Notes under the pieces: model-generated
What the model was told of the DNA's origin: nothing
Database searches by the model: none
The model's input: the letters and a program-made list of their open reading frames with translations, nothing else
In this document: in pieces, positions 41,298 to 49,004 of the stretch
How positions within the stretch are numbered: position 1 is the first letter of the stretch
How the letters are laid out: the number at the start of each line of letters is the position of its first letter
Source of the DNA: an uncultured Lachnospiraceae bacterium
GTDB taxonomy: Bacteria > Bacillota > Clostridia > Lachnospirales > Lachnospiraceae
Reading direction: 5' to 3'
Assembly (NCBI GenBank): GCA_910577175.1
Contig: CAJTLU010000002.1
Span: 62,001 to 126,000 of the forward strand
DNA length: 64,000 nt
Program-made: the position numbers and the translations under genes

Positions 41298-42404
41298 TTG
41301 CAAAATAATATGTATTATGAGTTTGAAGATGGAAATAAAAGAAAAAACGGCATAGAAAGCAGCAGAACTCCGAAAGCCGTCTGGGCAGAAGAGGATGAAC
41401 CGGCGGAAGACTGGGAAGAGAGCTGGGAACAAGGCGAAGTAATAGAAAATCCCGCGGAGAGAGCTCCGGAGGTCCAGAGGAGGATACAGCAGGGAAGTCT
41501 GCGGGGCCGGATGAAACGGAGAACGGGCGGTTTGCTTTTGTCTATGGCACGGGCCTGGGAAAGTGCGCAGAGGGAAACAAGGAGATGGATGACGGTACTT
41601 CTGACTGCTGGTGCCTTGCTGCTGCTTGCAGTAGTGGTTCTTATGGTGCGCCTGAATAAGGTTTCAAAACAATTAGAGTCGGTACAGGCGATGTCTGAAA
41701 GCCTGCAGGAAGAGTTAAATACGGTAAAGGGTGGACAAGCCGGACCGTCTTATGAGGGTAAGGTGACACCTCCTGCTATCGCGACGAAAACGGTAACGCC
41801 TAGTCCGACCAAGGAGCCGGACGTAACGCAGAAGGGGTACATTATCTGTGTGGATGCGGGTCATGGGGAATGGGACGGCGGTGCGGTATTGAGCGGAGAG
41901 AAGGGCCGGATGGAAAAGGATGATAACCTGCGCGTGTCAAAGCTCTTTTGCGAAGCGTTGGAAGCCTATGGTATCACGGTGATTATGACGAGGGACGAGG
42001 ACGTATATCTTGAGCTTTCCGAGCGGGTGGATATTGCGAATAAAGCAAAGGCAGACGCCTTGATTTCTTTGCACCGGAATTCCTATGCCGGTACGGGAGA
42101 GGTAAACGGTGTGGAAATCTGGGTTCACAGCAGTATGCCGAAAGGGGCCAGCGAGCTGGCGGGCAGTCTCTTAGATGCAATTATGGAAGTCGGCGGTATG
42201 GAAAACCGGGGCATAAAATATGGCTCTATGTCAAACCCGAAAGAGGATTATGTAATTAATCGTGGCGCCAATATGACTAGTATGATTGTGGAGTTCGGGT
42301 TTATTACGAGTGAGAAGGATAATGCGGCATACGACGAGTATGGAGAGGAATATGTCAAGGAAATGGCCGCTGCCGTCTATGAATGGCTGGAGGCAAGACA
42401 GTAG
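41298..42404 (+). CDS. Membrane-anchored N-acetylmuramoyl-L-alanine amidase (Amidase_3)
   Basis: Cell-wall hydrolase that cuts between muramic acid and the peptide stem. About 90 acidic and basic cytosolic residues come first, then one membrane helix (about 96-116, with LLTAGALLLLAVVVLMV), a short coiled coil and a Thr/Pro linker. The catalytic domain spans about 175-368: zinc ligands in CVDAGHGEWDGG, the Glu in GRMEKDDNLRVS, the His in ALISLHRNSY, and the catalytic Glu in MIVEFGFITS. The start is uncertain: TTG 41298 or ATG 41310, neither with a good ribosome site. A good AGGAGGAAAT at 41257 leads only into a seven-codon frame that ends before it. Confidence 0.88.
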   Translation: MQNNMYYEFEDGNKRKNGIESSRTPKAVWAEEDEPAEDWEESWEQGEVIENPAERAPEVQRRIQQGSLRGRMKRRTGGLLLSMARAWESAQRETRRWMTVLLTAGALLLLAVVVLMVRLNKVSKQLESVQAMSESLQEELNTVKGGQAGPSYEGKVTPPAIATKTVTPSPTKEPDVTQKGYIICVDAGHGEWDGGAVLSGEKGRMEKDDNLRVSKLFCEALEAYGITVIMTRDEDVYLELSERVDIANKAKADALISLHRNSYAGTGEVNGVEIWVHSSMPKGASELAGSLLDAIMEVGGMENRGIKYGSMSNPKEDYVINRGANMTSMIVEFGFITSEKDNAAYDEYGEEYVKEMAAAVYEWLEARQ

Positions 42405-42475
42405 GCGGAAAACCGTAGAAACGATGCGGGCGGTATGCGTTGCAAAGAAAGATGGAATATAAGAAAGAGAAAATA

Positions 42476-42526
42476 CGGGTGTCCTAAAGCGCAGGCGATG
42501 GCTTTTAGGACACCCGGTCTTTTATT
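42476..42526. terminator. Bidirectional terminator between the amidase and putP
   Basis: CGGGTGTCCTAAAGC (42476-42490) pairs with GCTTTTAGGACACCCG (42501-42516) with a single bulge. T-rich on the plus side, and it also serves the convergent minus-strand gene. Confidence 0.85.
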
Positions 42527-42543
42527 ATAGATATCACACGAAG

Positions 42544-44082
42544 CTACTTCATTGCCTTTACTTCGTCAAACTCGTCCGTAATTTCCTTGGACGGAGCCGG
42601 CGTGGCAAGGCTTACTACAACGATGGCGATGCAGGCTATGAGAAAGGCCGGAAGCAGCTCGTAAATAGCAAACACGCCGCCGAGCGGTGCAATGAGATAT
42701 TTCCAGACAAAGACCATAACGCCGCCGGAAATCATGCCTGCAAGGGCGCCGTAGCGGTTGGAGCGTCTCCAGAACAGGGCGAAAAGGACAACCGGTCCGA
42801 AGGCAGCGCCAAAACCGGCCCAGGCAAAGGAAACGATGTCAAATACCGAGCTGTTCGGGTTGATGGCAAGAAACATTGCAATAACCGAAATAATGACCAG
42901 AGTAGCGCGGGCAATAATAACAGAGGCCTTCGGGGAGCTTTTTTTGCCGAACACGCCGGATACGATGTTGTGCGATACCGAGGAGGAGGCTGCAAGCAGC
43001 TGGGAGTCTGCGGTAGACATCGTAGAGGCAAGGATGCCGGCAAGGATAATACCTGCAACGAAAGCAAAGATAATCCCGTATCCGCTTAAGGTACTTGCAA
43101 TCTGTACGATAATGCTTTCCGCGGCGGATTTGCTTTCAAACATCGGAATCACTTCTTTCAGGCTCATGCTGTAGCCGATAATGCCGATACATACAGCTAC
43201 TCCGAGTGAAATGACAACCCAGATAGAGGCAACACGGCGGGAAAGCGTCAGCTTTTTTTCGTTGTTGATTGCCATGAAACGTAATAGAATGTGTGGCATG
43301 CCGAAGTATCCGAGTCCCCATGCAAGTGTGGACACAATGGTCAGTGCATTGTAGGAGCCTGTTGCGCCGGTAGCGACATCATGTGTTGCGGTGAGTGACA
43401 GATAGCCGGTCAGCTCGTTTGCATTTGCAATAACGGCATCAAGCCCGCCGGCTGCGGATACACCGAAGCCGAGGACGATTACCAGTGCAATCGACATTAC
43501 AATACTTTGGATAAAGTCCGTGGTAGAGGCTGCAAGAAAGCCGCCTAACGCCGTATAGGCCACAATAACCAGCGCACTGATTATCATGGCAGGAAAGTAA
43601 TCTACCCCAAACAGATTGGAGAAGAGCTTTCCGCAGGCAACAAAGCCGGACGCGGTATACGGGATAAAGAAAATAACGATTACCACGGCGGAAATAAATA
43701 AAAGCAGCTTGCTGCCGTCACGGTAACGGTTGGAAAAGAAATCCGGAAGCGTGATAGAGTTGTTTGCCTTCTGGGAATAGCGGCGGATTCGCTTTGCCAC
43801 GATAAGCCAGTTAAAGTAAGTACCGATGGCAAGCCCGATGGCGGTCCAGCTTGCCTCCGCAATACCGGAAAAGTAAGCGACGCCCGGCAGACCCATTAAG
43901 AGCCAGCTGCTCATGTCAGAAGCCTCCGCACTCATTGCGGTAACAAGAGGGCCGAGCTTCCTGCCTCCGAGGTAAAAGTCATCGGCCGATTTGTTCTTTT
44001 TTGAAAAAACAAGACCGATAGCAATGACAATTCCCATATAAAGAATAATGGAAATCATAATACAGACCTGTGCTGTTGTCAT
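42544..44082 (-). CDS. putP: Sodium/proline symporter
   Basis: 512-residue inner-membrane transporter that brings in L-proline with sodium. It has about 13 helices and the family blocks SADDFYLGGRKLGPLVTAMS, AEASDMSSWLLMGLPG, SITLPDFFSNRYRD and STMSTADSQLLAASSSVSHN. AAGGAGGAAC stands before the ATG. The promoter lies at 44161-44189 on the minus strand. It is divergent from the ABC-F gene and convergent with the amidase. The end is a charged tail, DEFDEVKAMK. Confidence 0.92.
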   Translation of the reverse strand: MTTAQVCIMISIILYMGIVIAIGLVFSKKNKSADDFYLGGRKLGPLVTAMSAEASDMSSWLLMGLPGVAYFSGIAEASWTAIGLAIGTYFNWLIVAKRIRRYSQKANNSITLPDFFSNRYRDGSKLLLFISAVVIVIFFIPYTASGFVACGKLFSNLFGVDYFPAMIISALVIVAYTALGGFLAASTTDFIQSIVMSIALVIVLGFGVSAAGGLDAVIANANELTGYLSLTATHDVATGATGSYNALTIVSTLAWGLGYFGMPHILLRFMAINNEKKLTLSRRVASIWVVISLGVAVCIGIIGYSMSLKEVIPMFESKSAAESIIVQIASTLSGYGIIFAFVAGIILAGILASTMSTADSQLLAASSSVSHNIVSGVFGKKSSPKASVIIARATLVIISVIAMFLAINPNSSVFDIVSFAWAGFGAAFGPVVLFALFWRRSNRYGALAGMISGGVMVFVWKYLIAPLGGVFAIYELLPAFLIACIAIVVVSLATPAPSKEITDEFDEVKAMK

Positions 44083-44160
44083 AGAAAAAAGTTCCTCCTT
44101 TGTGCTTTTTCACTGCAACAGGAAAAAATGAAAGCATACCTGTATACAGTCAGCTTTTTT

Positions 44161-44189
44161 AGTATACCATAAAATGGGAAACTGTGCAA
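44161..44189 (-). promoter_or_regulatory. Promoter of putP
   Basis: Minus strand TTGCAC (44184-44189), 17 bases, TATACT (44161-44166). Confidence 0.65.
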
Positions 44190-44254
44190 GGAAAAGCTTC
44201 TCCTCTCCGGAACATAAGGCAATATGCAAAATATGGAAACATAAGAAAAATTGC

Positions 44255-44282
44255 TTGCAATTTTTTCCAGATACGATACAAT
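44255..44282 (+). promoter_or_regulatory. Promoter of the ABC-F gene
   Basis: TTGCAA (44255-44260), 16 bases, TACAAT (44277-44282). It is about 50 bases ahead of the start codon. Confidence 0.5.
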
Positions 44283-44332
44283 ATAAAATAGAGGATTTTC
44301 GCAAATAGTAATATAAGGAAAGGATTAAGAGT

Positions 44333-45982
44333 ATGATACAGGCAAGTAATGTTACATTGCGTTTAGGAAAAAGGGCATTGTTTGAGGATGTGAATATTAA
44401 GTTTACGGAAGGGAACTGCTATGGTCTGATTGGTGCAAACGGAGCAGGCAAGTCTACCTTTTTAAAGATTCTGACCGGGCAGTTAGAGCCGTCAAAGGGC
44501 GAGGTGATTATTACGCCGGGACAGCGTCTTTCCTTTTTGCAGCAGGACCACTTCAAGTATGACGCCTATTCGGTGTTGGATACGGTAATTATGGGAAACC
44601 AGCGGCTGTACGACATTATGAAGGAAAAGGATGCCATTTATGCAAAAGAGGATTTTACCGAGGAAGACGGGCTTAAGGCAAGTGAGCTGGAGGCTGAGTT
44701 TGCCACGCTAAACGGCTGGGAGGCTGAGGCAGATGCGGCAACCCTCTTAAACGGTCTTGGAATCGAAACCGGGCTTCACTATAAAATGATGAGCGAACTG
44801 AAGGCAAGCGAGAAGGTAAAGGTGCTGCTTGCGCAGGCGTTGTTTGGCAATCCGGACATTCTTCTTTTGGACGAGCCGACGAACCATCTGGATTTGGAAG
44901 CAATCCGCTGGCTGGAGGAGTTTCTGATTAATTTTGATAATACGGTAATTGTGGTTTCCCATGACCGTTATTTCTTAAATAAGGTCTGCACGCATATTGC
45001 AGACATCGACTATGCAAAGATTCAGCTTTATGCAGGAAACTATGACTTCTGGTACGAGTCCTCACAGCTTATGATTAAGCAGATGAAGGAAGCGAATAAG
45101 AAGAAAGAGGAAAAGATTAAGGAGCTGCAGGAGTTTATCCAGCGCTTTTCCGCAAATGCATCTAAGTCCAAGCAGGCAACGTCCCGTAAGCGTGCCCTGG
45201 AGAAGATTGAACTGGACGAGATAAGACCTTCCTCCAGAAAATATCCGTATATCGATTTCAGACCGAGCCGTGAAATCGGAAACGAGGTTCTGACCGTTAC
45301 GAATCTGAGTAAGACGATTGACGGAGTAAAGGTACTGGACCACCTTTCCTTTGTGGTAGGGAGGGAGGATAAGATTGCGTTAGTGGGCGCTAATACCCTT
45401 GCAATTACAACCCTGTTTAAGATTCTGGCGGGTGAGATGGAGCCGGACGAGGGAACCTGCAAGTGGGGAATTACGACGAGCCAGTCTTATTTCCCGAAGG
45501 ATAATACAAAGGATTTTGCATCGGACCTTTCAATTGTAGACTGGCTGATGCCGTATTCCCCGGAGAAGGATGTTACCTACGTCCGCGGCTTTATGGGACG
45601 TATGCTGTTTGCCGGGGAAGAGGGGGTAAAGAAGGTAAACGTGCTTTCCGGAGGAGAGCGGGTGCGTGTTATGCTTTCGAAGATGATGCTGATGGCTACG
45701 AACGTTCTTTTGATGGACGAGCCGACGAACCATCTGGACATGGAATCCATTACCGCACTGAACAATGGTCTGATAAAGTTCCCTGGCGTGATTCTTTTTG
45801 CATCGCAGGACCATCAGTTTATCCAGACCATTGCAAATCGTATTATTGAAATTCTTCCGAATGGCAGTATGATTGATAAGGTTTCGACGTATGATGAGTA
45901 TCTGGACAGCGATGAAATGGCAAGAAAGCGTCAGGCGCTGCAGGTGAAGCCGGAAGAAGAAACAATAGGCGACGAACAGTAG
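44333..45982 (+). CDS. ABC-F family ATPase (YbiT/YkpA-like)
   Basis: 549-residue cytosolic protein with two ATPase domains and no membrane part, the layout of translation factors that act in the ribosome E site. Domain 1 has LIGANGAGKSTFLKIL, LLLDEPTNHLDLEAI and VVSHDRYFLN. A charged linker follows at about 245-300 (KQMKEANKKKEEKIKELQEF). Domain 2 has LSGGERVRVMLSKMM and LLMDEPTNHLDMESI, but its Walker A is LVGANTLAITTLFKIL: the Gly-Lys pair is replaced by Ala-Ile, so ATP binding there is doubtful. A QDH appears where SHD is usual in the second switch. The ribosome site GGAAAGG precedes ATG. Confidence 0.88.
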   Translation: MIQASNVTLRLGKRALFEDVNIKFTEGNCYGLIGANGAGKSTFLKILTGQLEPSKGEVIITPGQRLSFLQQDHFKYDAYSVLDTVIMGNQRLYDIMKEKDAIYAKEDFTEEDGLKASELEAEFATLNGWEAEADAATLLNGLGIETGLHYKMMSELKASEKVKVLLAQALFGNPDILLLDEPTNHLDLEAIRWLEEFLINFDNTVIVVSHDRYFLNKVCTHIADIDYAKIQLYAGNYDFWYESSQLMIKQMKEANKKKEEKIKELQEFIQRFSANASKSKQATSRKRALEKIELDEIRPSSRKYPYIDFRPSREIGNEVLTVTNLSKTIDGVKVLDHLSFVVGREDKIALVGANTLAITTLFKILAGEMEPDEGTCKWGITTSQSYFPKDNTKDFASDLSIVDWLMPYSPEKDVTYVRGFMGRMLFAGEEGVKKVNVLSGGERVRVMLSKMMLMATNVLLMDEPTNHLDMESITALNNGLIKFPGVILFASQDHQFIQTIANRIIEILPNGSMIDKVSTYDEYLDSDEMARKRQALQVKPEEETIGDEQ

Positions 45983-46019
45983 ACAGCCATAAAACGCCGA
46001 AAGGAGAACGGAGAGCGCT

Positions 46020-48032
46020 GTGGGATACATGGAGGAGTTCAGACAGGGGATGCACGGCAGAATGCCGGGTGTTTATTATCATGCAGGAAAGTTAAGGTTT
46101 TGGGCTGTTTCAGAAGAAAAGGGAACATGTGACCTCCTGCTGTTTCAAAAGGGAATGGACACGGCAGCAAAACGTCTGCCAATGCGTCGTATCGGCAGCG
46201 GTTCGCTGTTTTATGCGGAGCTTTCGAAAAAGACAGCCGAATTGTATGAAACGTATTTATACGAAAATGAAAACGGCTGCTTCAGTGACTTGTATGCAAA
46301 GCGTGTGTGCGGCAGGGAGAAATTCGGAGTATCGGCCAAGGAAGTACGCCCTGCTCTTTTGCAGCAGGAGGAAGCGGAGGCAGAAACGGCGTTTGTTTGC
46401 CCTGATTTTTCTTCGCTGGTGTTTTATAAGCTGCATGTACGGGGCTTTACAAAGCATACAAGCTCCGGCGTCAGGCAGAAGGGAACATTTGCAGGACTTA
46501 TGGAGAAGATACCCTATCTGCAGGAGCTTGGTATCAATGCAGTGCTTTTAATGCCGGTGTACGAGTTTGATGAGTGCATGGAGGTGAGCAAAAGCCGGGG
46601 ACCTTTGTCCGCAAAGCAGTTAGCACAGTATGAAGAGCGCTATGGGAGCGGATTTGTAAAAGCCCAGCAGGCGTATGAGCAGGACTATGAGGAAATCAGG
46701 ACAGTAGAGAAGGTAAACTACTGGGGGTATACCGGAAGCAATAATTTCTATTTTGCTCCGAAAGCAGCATATGCGGCGGATCCGGCGGATGCCGCTGCCG
46801 AGCTCCGCCGTTGTGTCGCGGCGCTCCATGAGGCGGGAATTGCCGTGTTTTTTGAGTTTTTCTTTCATGCGGAGGAAAGGCAGGGGCTGATACTGGATTG
46901 TCTCCGGTATTGGACATACGCTTACGGTGCGGACGGTTTCCGCTTAATCGGGGAACGGCTTCCGATGCGGCTTTTGCTGGAGGACTTTTATCTGTCAGGA
47001 GTAAAGTTTCTGGTAACGGAGTATGACGGAAGCATCCAGAAGACCTCTGGAGACTTTACGGACAGGCGTGTCGCAGTGTACAATGACAGGTTCCGGAATG
47101 TCATGCGCCGTTTTGTCAAGGGAGACGAAAATATGGTAGGCGAGTTTTTAGAACGCCTGCGTTCCGATGCGCCAGGGTTTGCGCAGATTCAGTATATTGC
47201 GGATCAGAACGGATTTTCCCTGTACGACCTGTATGCCTATGACCGGAAGCATAACGAGGCAAACGGGGAAGAAAACAAGGACGGGGAGAACTATAATTAC
47301 AGCTGGAACTGCGGCATAGAGGGAGAGACCGCAAAAAAGAAAATCAGTATGCTGCGGGCAAGGCTGCGGAAGAATGCGCTTTCTACCGTCTTTTTGTCAC
47401 AGTCCGTACCGCTTTTGTTTGCAGGGGACGAGTTTGCCCATACGAAGAAGGGAAATAACAATGCCTATTGTCAGGACAATGAGGTTTCCTGGCTGAACTG
47501 GCGCTTCAATAAGGAGCGCAGGGAGGAGTTCTCTTTTGTAAAGGAGCTGATTTCGTTCCGTAAAAGCCACGGGATTCTTTGTGGGGCGAGAAATCTCAGG
47601 GGAAGCGACTGGAAGGAAATCGGACTGCCGGATATTTCTTATCACGGTGTGATGCTATGGCAGCCTGATTTTGCGTCGTGCAGCCGTTCGGTAGCGGTAC
47701 TGCTCTGCGGCAGCTATGCAAAACAGGAAAAGGAAGAGGATATCTATCTTTTATTTAATATGCTTTGGGAGCCGCTTTGCTTTGCCCTTCCGGAGAAGAC
47801 AGGAATTTACAGGAAAACCGGGAACTGGGAGGTAGCGCTTGACACCTCGGGAGACTGTGAGATGCTTAGGACAGAGGAAGGGAAGCAGTATGCATTTACC
47901 GCAGATTGTCCTGCCGGAGAGCTGTTTTGCAAGGCTCCGGCGCGTTCGGTTGTCGTGCTGGTCCGCAGCGGGGAGCAGGAAGAGGAAGCGCCATGCCTGC
48001 AGAAAGAAAGCGGGAAAGAACCGTTACAGTAA
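46020..48032 (+). CDS. GH13 debranching-enzyme-like protein lacking catalytic residues
   Basis: 670-residue alpha-amylase-family protein related to isoamylase/GlgX. The first 120 residues are a beta-sandwich like CBM48; the barrel follows with FYKLHVRGFTKHTS and LGINAVLLMPVYEF, and the GlgX-like stretch KHNEANGEENKDG, SWNCGIEG. The nucleophile Asp of the usual GFRFD is missing (GFRLIGE, about residue 308), and the second Asp of the HDGF motif is replaced (DQNGF, about 396). The acid/base Glu may survive in VTEYDG. It should therefore be inactive in hydrolysis and may bind glycogen or regulate. The start is GTG at 46020, with AAAGGAG upstream. It lies 37 bases after the ABC-F gene. Confidence 0.8.
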   Translation: MGYMEEFRQGMHGRMPGVYYHAGKLRFWAVSEEKGTCDLLLFQKGMDTAAKRLPMRRIGSGSLFYAELSKKTAELYETYLYENENGCFSDLYAKRVCGREKFGVSAKEVRPALLQQEEAEAETAFVCPDFSSLVFYKLHVRGFTKHTSSGVRQKGTFAGLMEKIPYLQELGINAVLLMPVYEFDECMEVSKSRGPLSAKQLAQYEERYGSGFVKAQQAYEQDYEEIRTVEKVNYWGYTGSNNFYFAPKAAYAADPADAAAELRRCVAALHEAGIAVFFEFFFHAEERQGLILDCLRYWTYAYGADGFRLIGERLPMRLLLEDFYLSGVKFLVTEYDGSIQKTSGDFTDRRVAVYNDRFRNVMRRFVKGDENMVGEFLERLRSDAPGFAQIQYIADQNGFSLYDLYAYDRKHNEANGEENKDGENYNYSWNCGIEGETAKKKISMLRARLRKNALSTVFLSQSVPLLFAGDEFAHTKKGNNNAYCQDNEVSWLNWRFNKERREEFSFVKELISFRKSHGILCGARNLRGSDWKEIGLPDISYHGVMLWQPDFASCSRSVAVLLCGSYAKQEKEEDIYLLFNMLWEPLCFALPEKTGIYRKTGNWEVALDTSGDCEMLRTEEGKQYAFTADCPAGELFCKAPARSVVVLVRSGEQEEEAPCLQKESGKEPLQ

Positions 48033-48050
48033 CGGGGAATTTTCCGTTTC

Positions 48051-48083
48051 TAAAAATGGGGCTGCGCTTTGTGCGGCAGCCCC
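48051..48083 (-). terminator. Terminator of the Cys-rich gene
   Basis: GGGGCTGC (48058-48065) with GCAGCCCC (48076-48083). On the minus strand it is followed by CATTTTTAG. Same stem-loop family as at 22524 and 56061. Confidence 0.75.
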
Positions 48084-48095
48084 ATTCGGTAGTAC

Positions 48096-48296
48096 TTATT
48101 CTTTGATGTTGTGGTTTTGTACAATCTGGTCATACAAATCAAGACGGCAGTACTTTTCCTCATCAAAATACTTGCAGTTGGTGCAGGAAATATCGCTTTT
48201 ATCGCAGCAGCTGTTGGTGATTCTGGTTTCGCTCATCGGTTCATAAGCACTACATGCTTTTGCTACCTTACGGTAAGTTTCAAAGTTTGCACGCAT
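48096..48296 (-). CDS. Small Cys-rich protein
   Basis: 66-residue protein beginning MRANFETYRKVAKACSAYE. It contains NSCCDKSD, CTNCKYFDEEKYCRLDL and seven Cys in all, so zinc or an iron-sulfur cluster may be bound. There is no signal peptide, which points to a cytosolic protein. AAAGGAGAA stands 5 bases before ATG 48296, and the transcript ends in a dedicated hairpin terminator; both support a real gene. Similar small proteins are, to my knowledge, common in Lachnospiraceae without known function. Confidence 0.8.
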   Translation of the reverse strand: MRANFETYRKVAKACSAYEPMSETRITNSCCDKSDISCTNCKYFDEEKYCRLDLYDQIVQNHNIKE

Positions 48297-48430
48297 GGAT
48301 ATTCTCCTTTCATAAAATACATGAAATAGTACCATACAAAAAGTATGACGGTCTGTTGGTTACGAGGTTAGTTTGGACGATGTATGCGGGAATTATGAGA
48401 GGAAATTAGTGCAGGAAAGGGAAAGAATTT

Positions 48431-48916
48431 ATGTTTTCGGGAAATGTGGAAGAACTGAAGTCGTTTATGGCGCTCTTACTCAAAGGAGAGCTGTTTGACA
48501 GATGGGAAATAACGGAAGCCAAGGTAGAAACTTTTTTTGAATTGTCGGTAAACGGAAGGTTGAAAAAAGATTTTTTTGAAGAGAAGGAGAGTATTACGAG
48601 GGAGTTTGCCTGCTGGGGCGAGGTGAAAGAGATTTTTTTCCAGACCGTAAAGGGAAAGCGTCTGCCAGGAATGTTCTGCGTAGTTCTTGCAGCAGAACGG
48701 GAACAAAAGGAGCGGATTTTAAAGGAATGCGGAAAAGAAACGGAGGAAGCCGGCGCGATGCTGTATCTGAATATCCGCTATGCGGCGGGAAGCTGCCGTT
48801 TGACGAGCGGAATTTCCCATGTGGGCTTTACGATGGATAAAACGCTGGAATATGCATGGGATAAGGCGTTACAGGATTTTTTAAAGGAAAAAGGAATCGC
48901 TGTTAGCACTCATTAA
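48431..48916 (+). CDS. DUF5721-like protein
   Basis: 161-residue soluble protein of unknown function. The N-terminal pattern VEELKSFMALLLKGELFDRW and ITEAKVETFFELSVNGRL matches what I recall of the DUF5721 family of Clostridia. The central part has IFFQTVKGKRLPGMFCVVL and the C-terminus SCRLTSGISHVGFTMDK with an acidic end. The ribosome site GGAAAGGGAAAG is weak. Its stop codon lies inside the CIRCE operator of htpG, so the last codons and the operator share the same bases. Confidence 0.7.
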   Translation: MFSGNVEELKSFMALLLKGELFDRWEITEAKVETFFELSVNGRLKKDFFEEKESITREFACWGEVKEIFFQTVKGKRLPGMFCVVLAAEREQKERILKECGKETEEAGAMLYLNIRYAAGSCRLTSGISHVGFTMDKTLEYAWDKALQDFLKEKGIAVSTH

Positions 48917-48929
48917 AGATGAGTGCTAA
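48903..48929 (+). promoter_or_regulatory. CIRCE operator (HrcA binding site)
   Basis: Perfect consensus TTAGCACTC-N9-GAGTGCTAA. It ends 7 bases before the -35 box of the htpG promoter, so HrcA bound here would repress htpG in unstressed cells. Confidence 0.95.
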
Positions 48930-48936
48930 ATTTTTC

Positions 48937-48965
48937 TTGACATTTTGAAGGTTCGGTATTATAGT
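48937..48965 (+). promoter_or_regulatory. Promoter of htpG
   Basis: TTGACA (48937-48942), 17 bases, TATAGT (48960-48965), directly behind CIRCE. Confidence 0.8.
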
Positions 48966-49004
48966 AGAAGCATAGCAAGGTTATGTGCGAAAGGAGAGTT
49001 ATTT

